Origin: Candidatus Enterococcus myersii | GTDB taxonomy: Bacteria; Bacillota; Bacilli; Lactobacillales; Enterococcaceae | Reading direction: 5' to 3' | Assembly (NCBI RefSeq): GCF_017316025.1 | Contig: NZ_JAFLVT010000015.1 | Span: 24,926 to 88,925 of the forward strand | Length of the DNA: 64,000 bases | Part shown: positions 26,621 through 38,370 of the stretch, piece by piece | Numbering within the stretch: position 1 is the stretch's first letter | Layout: each line of letters starts with the position of its first letter | The notes under the pieces: model-generated | Database searches by the model: none | Seen by the model: only the letters and a program-made list of their open reading frames with translations | What the model was told of the DNA's origin: nothing | Position numbers and translations under genes: made by a program

Positions 26621-26671
26621 AAAAAAAGCACCTGCAACATTTCACAGTGAAGTGTTGCAGGTGCTTTTTTT
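26621..26671. terminator. Perfect terminator after the DUF805 gene
   Basis: 19-nt arms (26621-26639 and 26653-26671) pair completely, A run on the left and T run on the right, so it also serves leftward transcripts such as the DUF998 gene. Confidence 0.92.
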
Positions 26672-26824
26672 GTCTGGCGGCACAGAAGTATCCATTTTAT
26701 TTTTCACAAGAAAAAATATTAATAGGACTACTTTAGCCCTTTTAAGCCCCTCAAACTGGCTTCTAAGCCTTAAGCCGAAATTTTTTATTGTTAGCAAGGC
26801 AACTGAGTGCAAGTAACTTTTTTA

Positions 26825-27466
26825 TTATGCTGACTTGGTAAAAAGACTTTGTAGCGCGGCAATAAAATATGGCAAATATAAAAACCATAAGTTGAGCCGT
26901 TGCCATAATCCCCGATGGGAAACTTGGAATTGGCTAATAATTGGGATTTTTGGCATTGCAAATAAAAACATAAAAATCAAAGCGGCAATAAAAATAAGTG
27001 GTAATAAAATAATCATTACTGAATTTTTTTCTTTTTGATAGAGGAGAAATAAAAGTAATGTTCCCACTAAAAGTGCAACAAATCCTGCTCCTGAAGCGTA
27101 ATTGTGAAGCAGTGAGGTGAAGTCTACTTCGCTGGAGTTAGCTGCTCGGTCGAAAATACCGGTAATAATACAGTCGCCAATACCAAACAAAATTACCATC
27201 AAAGAAAGAACAAACGCCAGTTGAGAATTTGTTTCTTTGAACCGCTGAAAGATAGCTGGGCCACTTAAGACAAAGAGAGTACCGTTAATAATTTCCCAGA
27301 TTTTAAACGCCCATTTTGTCGGGCTGTCGGTTTCACCAAAGGTTGAGATGAGATCATTAATTTGACTATAATTGGGATAGTACTTCGCCAAAATAAAAGG
27401 GAGTGCGATCTCACTGACAATGGCTAATAACAATAAATAAAAGCCATATTCTTTTAACAATTTCAT
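26825..27466 (-). CDS. DUF998-like membrane protein
   Basis: 213-residue protein with six hydrophobic helices. Features such as NDLISTFGETDSPTKWAFK, FGIGDCIITGIFDR and HNYASGAGFVALLVG fit the DUF998 family of polytopic membrane proteins. The ATG at 27466 follows GGAGTG; an in-frame GTG three codons earlier overlaps that site. Divergent from glpK. Function unknown. Confidence 0.75.
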   Translation of the reverse strand: MKLLKEYGFYLLLLAIVSEIALPFILAKYYPNYSQINDLISTFGETDSPTKWAFKIWEIINGTLFVLSGPAIFQRFKETNSQLAFVLSLMVILFGIGDCIITGIFDRAANSSEVDFTSLLHNYASGAGFVALLVGTLLLFLLYQKEKNSVMIILLPLIFIAALIFMFLFAMPKIPIISQFQVSHRGLWQRLNLWFLYLPYFIAALQSLFTKSA

Positions 27467-27602
27467 GTTAATCACTCCAATAATTCAATTTACTTACAAA
27501 TAATATTTTAATCTTATTTGGTTAACTTGGAAACTAAAAAGACTTTGCGTAAGGGCTACCAAATCCTAATCGGAAAATTGTCAAATTGTGCTATACTATT
27601 AA

Positions 27603-29147
<1,545 letters not shown>

Positions 29148-29177
29148 CGTTTTTTTCCCAGACTAGTTAGCAAGTAC

Positions 29178-29204
29178 TTGTATTTGAAAAAAATATGGTA
29201 TACT
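29178..29204 (+). promoter_or_regulatory. Promoter of the 215-residue unknown gene
   Basis: Extended -10 TGGTATACT (hexamer 29199-29204) with a TTGTAT-like -35 at 29178 and 15-nt spacing. Transcription would begin near 29211, which decides the downstream TTG start over the GTG at 29211. Confidence 0.6.
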
Positions 29205-29243
29205 AATTGAGTGGAAACGTTATCTTTAAGGTGGTGGAAATCT

Positions 29244-29891
29244 TTGGAAAAAATTAGTTTAGAACCCTTTGATCGCATTTTAAGTGATTACCAACAAAAG
29301 GCAGAATTAGCCGTCTCGGTTAGTGATTGTTCAACTTTAGCACGGAGGTGTCAAAGTTTTGGTGTCGATGGCTATCGCTTGGGGGATTTTCGAGGCGCGG
29401 GTTATTTAAATCGTTATGTTTACTACTCTGTAACCCAAGCACCCATGTTAATCTATCGTAAAAAATATTTAATTCCCTTAGTATTCCGCCATAATCCAGA
29501 AAGTTATGAACTTTTTTCGGAAGAGTATCGTTTGGAGAGTTTTTTCATTTTATTAGCATGGTATTTAAAAAATGAACCGCAAAAAGTCATCTTACAGGAT
29601 TACGAAAAGGTAAAAAATAAGCGTCTGTATCATGAATTTACTGTAATTGACAGTGCTTTTTTAGTTTTTCGTCTATCGGAGATTTTAGATGCGGCTGGTT
29701 TGCCAATAAGTCATTGTGCTAACCTTGCTACCTTTAAAGAATGGAACAAGCAACATCGACTATTAGATAACGGACTGGTTGGTCGCCACGCAAAAATCTT
29801 TGATGAAGAAGATAAAAAGCAATACTCAGAATTAAAAATGATTTTGCAATTAATTCAATTGAAATATCCCAATACGAAATTATTCATATAA
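29244..29891 (+). CDS. Uncharacterised 215-residue protein
   Basis: Soluble protein beginning with TTG at 29244, 6 nt after AAGGTGGTGG; the in-frame GTG at 29211 coincides with the predicted transcription start. I recognise no domain. Aromatic-rich central part (RYVYYSVTQAPMLIYRKKYL) and a charged helical C terminus. Followed by a bidirectional terminator shared with helD. No functional prediction offered. Confidence 0.65.
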   Translation: MEKISLEPFDRILSDYQQKAELAVSVSDCSTLARRCQSFGVDGYRLGDFRGAGYLNRYVYYSVTQAPMLIYRKKYLIPLVFRHNPESYELFSEEYRLESFFILLAWYLKNEPQKVILQDYEKVKNKRLYHEFTVIDSAFLVFRLSEILDAAGLPISHCANLATFKEWNKQHRLLDNGLVGRHAKIFDEEDKKQYSELKMILQLIQLKYPNTKLFI

Positions 29892-29960
29892 AAAATACCC
29901 AAACCTATTGCTAGCAGCTGCGAAAAATTTCGGCAGTGCTTGTCATTGGTTTGGGTTTTT
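29891..29960. terminator. Bidirectional terminator between the unknown gene and helD
   Basis: ACCCAAACC (29897-29905) pairs with GGTTTGGGT (29948-29956), with A run before and T run after, and an inner GCTGC/GGCAG helix. Confidence 0.8.
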
Positions 29961-29973
29961 ATGGCTAAAATAG

Positions 29974-32253
29974 TTATAAGACGATTTTATTAAAGGTTAA
30001 AGGATCGGCTGTATCAAAAAATGGCGATAGAACTTCCGGGCTTATCACCGTTAATTCATGCATTGCCCGCGTTGCAATCGTATAGAAAATTAAACGATCT
30101 TGTGGTGTTTTGAAACTTTCATCTACTTGCCAAGCATAGACGCGATCAAATTCTAATCCCTTTGCCAAATAGGCCGGAATAATCATAATACGACGTTTCA
30201 TAAAGTCTTCTTCAGAGACAATTAATTGAATTTCTTTTTGTAAATCTTGATCTAGCGCATGATACAAGTTCACGCAGTCTTGACTAGTGCGGCAAATAAT
30301 GGCGGTACGCCAGTATTTGGCTTTTGCTTCATTTGCTTTTAGATCATTTTTTAAATAAGTCAAACATTGCTGTTCATTAAAGCCTGTAACAAGCGTCGGT
30401 AGATCACCTTTTCTGGCGGTCAACTCCACAGTATCATCTTCAGATAAAAACTGATTGGCAAAATCGGTAATTTCTTTGGTTGAACGATAACTAGTGGTTA
30501 GCTGATAACGGGTAACTACTTGATCTGAAAAAAGATCAGCTAAATTTCCCACAATTGTTTCATTACCAAAAACTTTTTGATTTAAATCACCACATAAAGT
30601 CAGATTAGCCTGCGGGTATAATTCTCGCAAAAGGGCTACTTGCGCAGGGGGAAAGTCTTGCATTTCGTCAATAAAAATAAAGCGTGCTTGTACAGGTAAG
30701 TCGACTGGGCGCAATCCTTTTAACAATAAAAAGAACAAAACTGCGTCTTCTTGTTTTAAAAGACGATTTTTTAACAGCCTGCGCGTTTCTTCAATGCTTT
30801 TTTGCCACTGGGTTAGATCAACGTGGTGAGCTGATAAAACTTTCTTTGGAATACTTTGTAAAAAGTGGAGGTATTGCTTTGAAAAGTTAATAAATTGAAA
30901 TCGATTGATGCTTTTTACCATGCTACGAAAATGGCGCTTAACAATTTGCTTTTTGATTTGATTCCGTAATTTTCGTTCATTTTCTTCAGAATCGGTTAAA
31001 TTCGGATGGTCAGCAAAGTATTGTTGTAATTCTTCTTCTGCAGCATCTTTCACCCAGCTTTTTTTCGCTTCATCTTTTTGTAAACCGCCAACTTTTTTTA
31101 GCAGTTTTGTCTGTAAAAGTTGTGTTCGTTGATAAAGCGGTAAGTTAGGATTTGTTTCTTCGTACCAATTGCGCATTTGTTTTGTAGAAATTAAAGTTTG
31201 CCCGTTAATTTTAAGATTGCGGAACAAAGGTCCTAATTGTGTAATTTTTTGAATGTAATTCTTACTTGCTTTAACTAAGACCAAACTACTTTTAAGGCGT
31301 TCACTTTGTTTTTCATTACCAGTTAAAAAGACAGTTTCTTGTTCTGCTTCTTTTTCAATTGTAAAATTTGGTAATAATTGATCCATAAAGGCACGAAATG
31401 TCCGCGTTGGAACTGTACTTTCTCCTAATGAAGGCAAAACCATAGAAATATAGTCAGAAAATAAGTGATTTGGTGAAAACAAGAGTACCTGTTCATCAGC
31501 TAACCATTTGCGATTGCGATATAATAAAAATGCAATTCGCTGTAAGAGTGCTGACGTTTTACCGCTACCAGCAATTCCTTCAATTAACATTATCTTACTG
31601 GTGGTATCGCGAATAATTTTGTTTTGCGCTTTTTGAATGGTGGAGACAATATTTTTCATCTGAGAAGAAGAAGCTTCATCTAGAATTTCTAATAAAAACT
31701 CATCGTTGATTACTTCTGATGTGTCTACCATCGAAAGCATTTTACCCGCTTGAATTTTAAATTGCCGCTTAAGTAAAAGTTCTACTTCATAACGATCGTG
31801 GTCAGTTTCGTAAAAGGCAGGACCTAATTCACCTTCATAGTAAAGATTGGCAATTGGCGCGCGCCAATCAATGACGATGGTTTCTTGGTTTTTATCCCGT
31901 AAAGAAGCGATTCCAAGATAAAGTGTTTCTTTGCCTTCTTTGCCCTCAGTAAAATCTATTCGAGCAAAGTAGGGATTGTCTTTCATAGTAGCCAAAGTTT
32001 TTAAACGTTTTCCTTGGCTTTCGGCAGTGTGGTATTTTAATAATAGTTCTTGTTCATGTTGGCGATATTCAACCGCGGATTCGTAAAATGCTTCGTCTGA
32101 GCCACCACGAATTTGATGGTCGGCTACTTCTTTTAGTTCGGCTTGCATTTTGCCACTTAATTGTTGTTGTTGTTCTTTAATTAATTGTTGCTCGTTGTAA
32201 ATAAGCGCAATTGTCCATTCGACATGTTGCTGCTCTTTGGCACGTTCATCCAT
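29974..32253 (-). CDS. helD: RNA polymerase-recycling motor ATPase HelD
   Basis: 759-residue SF1 helicase-like protein. An N-terminal coiled coil (about residues 1-70, Glu/Gln rich) is followed by Walker A GIAGSGKTSALLQR. Walker B is FIDEMQDFPPAQ, and the C-terminal helicase motifs include TTSYRSTKEI and AKGLEFDRV. In Bacilli, HelD removes stalled RNA polymerase from DNA. Start ATG 32253 after GGAGGC; the frame runs 73 codons further upstream but into the divergent promoter region. Convergent with the unknown 215-residue gene. Confidence 0.9.
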   Translation of the reverse strand: MDERAKEQQHVEWTIALIYNEQQLIKEQQQQLSGKMQAELKEVADHQIRGGSDEAFYESAVEYRQHEQELLLKYHTAESQGKRLKTLATMKDNPYFARIDFTEGKEGKETLYLGIASLRDKNQETIVIDWRAPIANLYYEGELGPAFYETDHDRYEVELLLKRQFKIQAGKMLSMVDTSEVINDEFLLEILDEASSSQMKNIVSTIQKAQNKIIRDTTSKIMLIEGIAGSGKTSALLQRIAFLLYRNRKWLADEQVLLFSPNHLFSDYISMVLPSLGESTVPTRTFRAFMDQLLPNFTIEKEAEQETVFLTGNEKQSERLKSSLVLVKASKNYIQKITQLGPLFRNLKINGQTLISTKQMRNWYEETNPNLPLYQRTQLLQTKLLKKVGGLQKDEAKKSWVKDAAEEELQQYFADHPNLTDSEENERKLRNQIKKQIVKRHFRSMVKSINRFQFINFSKQYLHFLQSIPKKVLSAHHVDLTQWQKSIEETRRLLKNRLLKQEDAVLFFLLLKGLRPVDLPVQARFIFIDEMQDFPPAQVALLRELYPQANLTLCGDLNQKVFGNETIVGNLADLFSDQVVTRYQLTTSYRSTKEITDFANQFLSEDDTVELTARKGDLPTLVTGFNEQQCLTYLKNDLKANEAKAKYWRTAIICRTSQDCVNLYHALDQDLQKEIQLIVSEEDFMKRRIMIIPAYLAKGLEFDRVYAWQVDESFKTPQDRLIFYTIATRAMHELTVISPEVLSPFFDTADPLTFNKIVL

Positions 32254-32371
32254 AAAACAAGCCTCCGTTTCGTAAAAGTGTGATAAAAAATCACGCCATA
32301 AAATTATAGCACAGTTTTCGGGTTGAAAAAAAGACTGGGCATTGGAAACTTTGAAAAGAAAGGATAAGAAA

Positions 32372-33226
32372 ATGCGTACTGAAAAAGAAATGTATGATTT
32401 GATTTTAAATATTGCCAAATCCCAACCACAAGTTAAAGCCGTAGCGTTGACTGGTTCCAGAGTAAATCCCAATGCTACAAAAGATAGCTTTCAAGATTAT
32501 GATGTTGTTTATTTAGTTGATGAAAAAAAGACACTACTGCGTGATAGAAGTTGGTTAGAAAATTTTGGTAAAAGATTGATTATGCAATGTCCTGAAGAAA
32601 TGACCTTATTTCCTGCCACATTAGAGGCTTGTTTTACATTTTTAATGTTGTTTTTGGATGGGAATCGCATCGATTTAACTTTGTGTCCCATAAAAAATAA
32701 AGAGGAATGGTTAGCCCAGGAAAAAATCGTAAAAACGCTTTGGGATCCCACGCATCTTTTGCCTACATTTTCACAAAATAGTAAGACGCCTTATTTTGTA
32801 AAAAAACCTACTCAAGCAGAATTTTTAGATTGTTGTAACGAATTTTGGTGGGTATCTACTTATGTGGTGAAGGGACTGTGGCGCCAAGAAAATCTTTATG
32901 CAATTGATCATCTCTATGGAACTTGTCAAAAGGAGTTACGCCGCTTACTCACTTGGCAAGTTGCCTTAAAGTACAATGATAAAATTGATACCGGTAAAAA
33001 TGATAAGTATTTACTACATTTTTTACAAGCGGATGTTTCTCAAAATTTAATGGGATTATTTGATTTTACTACGCTGGCAAAAACATGGGAGAGCCTTTTT
33101 GCAACGCAACAATTATTTCAACAAAATGCAATAAGCTATGCAGAGAAATGTGGCTTTTCATATGATTTACAAACTGCTGAAAATGTCTTAGATTACTGTA
33201 GACAATGGTATCCTGGTAATTTATAA
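32372..33226 (+). CDS. ANT(6)-like aminoglycoside nucleotidyltransferase
   Basis: 284-residue protein resembling streptomycin 6-adenylyltransferase (AadE/ANT(6)). The nucleotidyltransferase motif is LTGSRVNPNATKDSFQDYDV. NRIDLTL supplies the third acidic residue, and the C-terminal CCNEFWWVSTYVVKGLWR block matches the ANT(6) family. It is not flanked by insertion sequences and has host-like composition, so it is probably intrinsic. Activity on streptomycin is plausible but unproven. ATG at 32372 follows AAAGGA. Divergent from helD. Confidence 0.85.
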   Translation: MRTEKEMYDLILNIAKSQPQVKAVALTGSRVNPNATKDSFQDYDVVYLVDEKKTLLRDRSWLENFGKRLIMQCPEEMTLFPATLEACFTFLMLFLDGNRIDLTLCPIKNKEEWLAQEKIVKTLWDPTHLLPTFSQNSKTPYFVKKPTQAEFLDCCNEFWWVSTYVVKGLWRQENLYAIDHLYGTCQKELRRLLTWQVALKYNDKIDTGKNDKYLLHFLQADVSQNLMGLFDFTTLAKTWESLFATQQLFQQNAISYAEKCGFSYDLQTAENVLDYCRQWYPGNL

Positions 33227-33342
33227 ATCTAATTGTAAATGATTATTTGTTTCAGTTAGCACTTTTTCATTTCTATTTTAAGCTAAGAAAGCTATCCTTT
33301 AATTGAGGCTTACAGTAGTAAGTGGGAAGGTGGGGAATGAAA

Positions 33343-35124
33343 ATGAGTCATTTTAAAAAATTTTTCTTAACATTAGTAGTAGGTGCGTTTGCCCTCTTCT
33401 TTGAATTTATTTTAAAACAAGGGCAATGGGCTTATCTTTTAGTCACGATTGTAGGTGGCGTTATGGCCTTGACCATGTTAATTGAAATGATTAAGACATT
33501 GCGCTCTGGTCGTTACGGAGTAGATATTTTAGCGATTACTGCGATTGTTGCAACATTAGCAGTTGGCGAATATTGGGCTAGCTTGATGATTTTGATTATG
33601 TTAACAGGTGGCGATAGTCTAGAAGATTACGCGAGTCGGCAAGCAGGACGGGAATTACAATCTTTATTAGACAACTCGCCGCAAATCGCTCACCGTAAAA
33701 TTGGTGAGCGCTTAGAAGATTTAACGTTAGATAAAGTGCAAGTCAACGATGTTTTAGTTGTAAAACCACATGAAATCGTACCTGTTGACGGAGAGGCATT
33801 ACAAGCTGGAAGTGTTGATGAATCTTCTTTAACAGGAGAATCCCGACTAGTTGATAAAAATATTGGGGATGAAATTATGTCAGGTTCTGTGAATGGAGAA
33901 GGCACACTGCTCTATAAAGTAACCTCATTAGCAGAAGACTCCCAGTACCAGCAAATTGTCAAGCTGGTGAAAGAATCTCAGGAAAAACCGGCTCATTTTG
34001 TCCGGATGGCAGATCGCTACGCAGTTCCGTTTACGGCGGTTGCCTATTTAATTGGAGGTATTGCTTGGTTTGTGACCAAAGATCCGGTTCGTTTTGCAGA
34101 AGTCTTAGTTGTAGCTTCTCCTTGCCCGTTGATTTTAGCAGCGCCCGTTGCTTTAGTTGCTGGAATGAGTCGTTCCAGTCGTAATGGGATCGTAGTAAAA
34201 ACGGGCACGACAGTTGAAAAGCTAGCCGCAGCCAAAACTATTGCCTTTGATAAAACTGGGACGATTACAAAAGGTCAATTAACTGTTGAAAAAATAAATC
34301 CAGTCGCTGGTTTTTCTGAAGATAAATTTTTGAGCTACTTGGCCAGTGCTGAACAAGAATCATTGCATATCCTGGCCCGTTCTCTTGTATCTTATGCGCA
34401 AAAACGTGTGCCACTAGTGCCGGTTACAAATTTGGAAGAGGTAGTCGGTTCTGGTGTAAAAGGTGAAATAAATGGGCAAGTAATTAAAATTGGGCGTGCT
34501 GATTTTGCGCATGGGGCTGTTCAAGCGGGGGACAAAACGATGATTTTTGCTTCTTTAGATGATCAATACATCGGTAGTGTAACTTTTACAGATGAAATAA
34601 GACCTGAAGCGCAAAAAACAATCGCGCAATTACGTTTTTTAGGTGTCGATAATGAAATTATGTTAACTGGAGATCGTAAAAAAATTGCAGAGTCGACTGC
34701 TACTGAAGTTGGCATTCAGGCAGTCTTTGCTGAGTGTTTACCACAAGATAAAATTAATGTCTTAAAAAATGTAGCAAAAACTGAGCGTCCATTAATTATG
34801 GTTGGCGATGGCATTAATGATGCGCCCGCCTTAGCGATTGCCGATGTTGGAATTGCGATGGGGGCGCATGGATCTTCTGCCGCTTCGGAGAGCGCAGACG
34901 CTGTTATTTTGAAAGATGATTTAAGCCGTGTTGCCACAGCAGTGGAGGTCGCACAAGATACGATGAAAATTGCGCGTCAGTCAGTTTTGATTGGTATTTT
35001 TATCTGTGTGGGTTTAATGCTGATTGCAAGCACTGGTGTAATCCCAGCGTTAATTGGGGCAATGTTACAAGAGGTTGTTGACACCGTTTCAATTTTGAGT
35101 GCTTTGCGGGCTAAAAATGATTGA
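33343..35124 (+). CDS. P1B-type heavy-metal-transporting ATPase
   Basis: 593-residue metal pump lacking N-terminal metal-binding domains. The transmembrane metal site is SPCPL (not CPC), typical of the P1B-4 group that exports Fe2+/Co2+/Zn2+. The phosphorylation site is DKTGTITKG, the actuator loop is DESSLTGES, and MVGDGINDAPAL completes the ATP site. Unusual: the canonical HP dipeptide of the nucleotide domain reads HI (SLHILARS). The ATG at 33343 is 7 nt after GGTGGGG. The metal cannot be decided from sequence. Confidence 0.88.
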   Translation: MSHFKKFFLTLVVGAFALFFEFILKQGQWAYLLVTIVGGVMALTMLIEMIKTLRSGRYGVDILAITAIVATLAVGEYWASLMILIMLTGGDSLEDYASRQAGRELQSLLDNSPQIAHRKIGERLEDLTLDKVQVNDVLVVKPHEIVPVDGEALQAGSVDESSLTGESRLVDKNIGDEIMSGSVNGEGTLLYKVTSLAEDSQYQQIVKLVKESQEKPAHFVRMADRYAVPFTAVAYLIGGIAWFVTKDPVRFAEVLVVASPCPLILAAPVALVAGMSRSSRNGIVVKTGTTVEKLAAAKTIAFDKTGTITKGQLTVEKINPVAGFSEDKFLSYLASAEQESLHILARSLVSYAQKRVPLVPVTNLEEVVGSGVKGEINGQVIKIGRADFAHGAVQAGDKTMIFASLDDQYIGSVTFTDEIRPEAQKTIAQLRFLGVDNEIMLTGDRKKIAESTATEVGIQAVFAECLPQDKINVLKNVAKTERPLIMVGDGINDAPALAIADVGIAMGAHGSSAASESADAVILKDDLSRVATAVEVAQDTMKIARQSVLIGIFICVGLMLIASTGVIPALIGAMLQEVVDTVSILSALRAKND

Positions 35125-35381
35125 AAGCCAGTAAAGGATAAAGCACAATAAAAAATAATAAAACCTTTTGTGAAAGAATATGGAGTCGTCTTTTACAACT
35201 AGTTACAAGACGGATAAGAGGATAATATACGGCTAAGTCGCGCCTAAATAAAAAAGGTTGTCAACTTTTAAAATATATCTCAAAAGCAATGCATTGTATC
35301 TAAACAATTCGGGTTTTATAGGAGACATTTCTTTTGGTTTATGGTTAAAATAAAGGTAATTAAAAAAAGGAAGTGAAAGAT

Positions 35382-35558
35382 ATGCCATTTGTTCACATCG
35401 AATTAGTTGAAGGCCGCAATAAAGAACAATTAGCTGCAATGATGAAAGACGTCACAGAAGCAGTCCATAAAAATACAGGGGCCCCAAAAGAACACATCCA
35501 CGTTATTATAAATGAAATGAAAAAAGGGACTTATGCCGTAAATGGTGAATTTAAGTAA
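35382..35558 (+). CDS. 4-oxalocrotonate tautomerase-like protein
   Basis: 58-residue tautomerase subunit. After removal of Met the N-terminal proline ([11 protein letters not shown]) is the catalytic base. The family forms hexamers. The [18 protein letters not shown] helix and HIHVIINEM strand are typical. Start ATG 35382 after GGAAGTG; an earlier GTG three codons upstream would bury the proline and is rejected. Substrate unknown in Gram-positive cocci. Confidence 0.9.
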   Translation: MPFVHIELVEGRNKEQLAAMMKDVTEAVHKNTGAPKEHIHVIINEMKKGTYAVNGEFK

Positions 35559-35609
35559 GTTCATTCTTGCATTTTTCAAAAAGAAGTGTTTAAATAAAAA
35601 CAACTTATT

Positions 35610-35830
35610 AAAGCCAACTGACTTTGAGAGTCTGTAACAGAGAGGAAAACAATTGCTGAAAGTTTTCTAGCAGAAAACCAAATGATGACCACTTTATGAA
35701 CTCCTGATTAATCTCAGGCGGAAAGCAACCGTTACCTGCTTTAAGAGAAGGAGACAATATTTGTCTTAAAATTAGGTGGAACCACGTTAATTACGTCCTA
35801 GTGCTATTGTAGCGCTAGGACTTTTTTTAT
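35610..35830 (+). promoter_or_regulatory. T-box riboswitch controlling thrS
   Basis: The antiterminator T-box AGGTGGAACCACG is at 35774-35786. It is followed by the terminator GTCCTAGTGC/GCGCTAGGAC (35795-35821) and T run. Stem I elements lie upstream, and AACAGAGAGGA carries the AG-bulge type motif. In GATGACCACTTTATG (35684-35698) an ACC threonine codon is the likely specifier. Uncharged tRNA-Thr would prevent termination and raise ThrS synthesis. Confidence 0.92.
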
Positions 35831-35849
35831 TATTAAGGAGGAATTATTT

Positions 35850-37790
35850 ATGGCAATTACAATTACGTTTCCAGATGGCGCGAAAAAAGAATTTGAAGCC
35901 GGTGTAACAACTAAAGATATCGCAGCTAGTATTTCCAATAGCTTGGCTAAAAAAGCGTTAGCTGGCAAAGTAAACGGAGAATTAGTCGATTTGAGTCGTC
36001 CAATTGAAGCGGATGCTACCATAGCGATTATTACACCAGCTGATGAAGAAGCGCTACCTTTATTGCGCCACTCGACTGCGCATTTGATGGCGCAAGCAGC
36101 TCGTCGCTTATTCCCAAATATTCACTTTGGTGTCGGCCCGGCAATTGAAAGTGGTTTTTACTACGATACAGATAATGGTGATCACCCAATTACTGCGGAA
36201 GATCTACCGGCTATTGAAGCAGAAATGACGAAAATCGTTAAGGAAAATTTGCCAATTGAACGTTTAGTTTTATCTAAAGATGAAGCTTTAGCATTGTTTA
36301 AAGAAGATCCTTACAAAGTTGAATTAATCAGTGAATTACCAGCTGATGAAATTATTACTGCTTACCGTCAAGGAGAATTTGTCGATTTATGCCGTGGACC
36401 TCATATTCCGTCAACAGGTCGTATTCAAGTTTTCAAATTATTATCTGTAGCTGGTGCGTACTGGCGAGGAAATTCAGACAATCACATGATGCAACGTGTT
36501 TACGGAACAGCCTTTTTTGATAAGAAAGATTTAAAAGAGTTTATCAAACAAAGAGAAGAAGCCAAAGAACGTGATCACCGTAAATTAGGTAAAGAATTAG
36601 ATTTATTTATGGTTTCACCAGAAGTTGGCTCTGGCTTGCCATTCTGGTTACCAAAAGGTGCAACAATTCGTCGTACCATCGAACGTTATATTGTTGATAA
36701 AGAAGTAAGTCTTGGCTACCAACATGTTTATACGCCAATCATGGCAGATGTTGAATTGTATAAAACTTCTGGACACTGGGATCACTACCACGAAGATATG
36801 TTTCCGCCAATGGATATGGGGGATGGGGAAATGCTCGTTTTACGTCCAATGAATTGCCCACACCATATGATGGTTTACAAAAACGACATACACTCTTATC
36901 GTGAGTTACCAATTCGAATTGCTGAACTTGGTATGATGCATCGTTATGAAAAATCAGGTGCATTGTCAGGGCTACAACGGGTTCGGGAGATGACATTAAA
37001 TGACGGCCATACTTTTGTTCGTCCCGACCAAATTAAAGATGAATTTAAACGGACACTTGATTTGATGGTGAATGTCTATGCTGATTTCAATATTACTGAC
37101 TATCGCTTCCGCTTGAGCTATCGTGACCCAAATAATACTGAAAAATATTTTGATGATGACGCAATGTGGGAAAACGCACAGACAATGTTGAAAGCTGCGA
37201 TGGATGAACTTGGTTTGGAATATTTTGAAGCAGAAGGGGAAGCAGCCTTTTATGGTCCAAAACTTGATGTTCAAGTTAAAACAGCCTTGGGGATGGAAGA
37301 AACACTGTCTACTATCCAATTAGACTTCTTATTACCAGAACGCTTTGACTTAACGTATGTGGGTGAAGATGGTGAAAATACACATCGTCCTGTTGTTATC
37401 CACCGAGGAATTGTTTCAACAATGGAACGCTTTGTCGCTTATTTAACAGAAGTTTACAAAGGAGCTTTTCCAACTTGGTTAGCACCGATCCAAGCGACAA
37501 TTATTCCTGTTTCTGTTGAAGCACATTCAGATTACGCTTATGAAATCAAAGAACGTTTGCAAGAAAAAGGAATTCGTGTTGAAGTTGATGATCGCAATGA
37601 AAAAATGGGGTATAAAATTCGTGCTTCCCAAACACAAAAAATTCCATATCAATTAGTTGTTGGCGATAATGAAGTAAAAGATGCAACAGTAAATGTACGC
37701 CGTTATGGAAGTAAAGAGACTTCTGTTGAAGAGTTGAATATTTTTGTGGATGCGATTGCCGCTGAAGTGAATAATTACAGCCGCGTATAA
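35850..37790 (+). CDS. thrS: Threonyl-tRNA synthetase
   Basis: 646-residue class II synthetase. It has an N-terminal TGS domain (first 60 residues), a second editing domain containing [11 protein letters not shown], and a catalytic core with motif 2 [16 protein letters not shown] and motif 3 in [14 protein letters not shown]. The zinc ligand Cys is in RPMNCPHH. An anticodon-binding C-terminal domain is complete. AAGGAGG precedes the ATG. Expression is governed by the T-box directly upstream. Confidence 0.97.
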   Translation: MAITITFPDGAKKEFEAGVTTKDIAASISNSLAKKALAGKVNGELVDLSRPIEADATIAIITPADEEALPLLRHSTAHLMAQAARRLFPNIHFGVGPAIESGFYYDTDNGDHPITAEDLPAIEAEMTKIVKENLPIERLVLSKDEALALFKEDPYKVELISELPADEIITAYRQGEFVDLCRGPHIPSTGRIQVFKLLSVAGAYWRGNSDNHMMQRVYGTAFFDKKDLKEFIKQREEAKERDHRKLGKELDLFMVSPEVGSGLPFWLPKGATIRRTIERYIVDKEVSLGYQHVYTPIMADVELYKTSGHWDHYHEDMFPPMDMGDGEMLVLRPMNCPHHMMVYKNDIHSYRELPIRIAELGMMHRYEKSGALSGLQRVREMTLNDGHTFVRPDQIKDEFKRTLDLMVNVYADFNITDYRFRLSYRDPNNTEKYFDDDAMWENAQTMLKAAMDELGLEYFEAEGEAAFYGPKLDVQVKTALGMEETLSTIQLDFLLPERFDLTYVGEDGENTHRPVVIHRGIVSTMERFVAYLTEVYKGAFPTWLAPIQATIIPVSVEAHSDYAYEIKERLQEKGIRVEVDDRNEKMGYKIRASQTQKIPYQLVVGDNEVKDATVNVRRYGSKETSVEELNIFVDAIAAEVNNYSRV

Positions 37791-37950
37791 TTTTTTTGAA
37801 GCTGACCTGCCTTTTTAAACATTTATATGATAAAGTAATTTGTGAAAGTTCTGAAGAATTTTCATACAGGAAAATTATTTTTGAAATGTAAAAAAGTAAA
37901 AGGAGGCAGCTTCTTTTACATATTGAACTGGTTGAAAAGGGGAGTTTAAT

Positions 37951-38370
37951 GTGATACATCCTATTTTGCAAAGGCGCTCAGTTATTGCTGTGATTTTATT
38001 GACCTTAATTACAGGAGGAATTTATGGTATTTATTGGATTTATGTGACGACACGAGATTTGAATGAATTTACAGGTGATTACTGCATAAAACCTGGTTGG
38101 ACATTATTGTTTGGTTTGCTTACGTGTGGCTTATATATGTTTTATTGGTGGTATAAAATCAATGATCTTGTGATGGCAGCACAAAAAAAAGCGCAGCGAC
38201 CATTTCGCAGTGATAATAAGTTGCTTTTTATTGTTTTGCGTATTTTTGGACTTGCAGTTATCAATATGGCCATTGTGCAATCGGATTTAAACGATATTTA
38301 TTATAATTTCACGCCTGCAAAAACACCAGCCAACCAGATAGAAGATGATGACGAATGGTCGGATTATTAG
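37951..38370 (+). CDS. DUF4234 membrane protein
   Basis: 139-residue membrane protein with three helices. The opening RRSVIAVILLTLITGGIYGI and IYWIYVTTRDLN are the DUF4234 signature. The C terminus is acidic. Start GTG at 37951 after AAAGGGGA. It overlaps the following DUF2752 gene by 16 bp, so the two products are probably made together. Function unknown. Confidence 0.82.
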   Translation: MIHPILQRRSVIAVILLTLITGGIYGIYWIYVTTRDLNEFTGDYCIKPGWTLLFGLLTCGLYMFYWWYKINDLVMAAQKKAQRPFRSDNKLLFIVLRIFGLAVINMAIVQSDLNDIYYNFTPAKTPANQIEDDDEWSDY

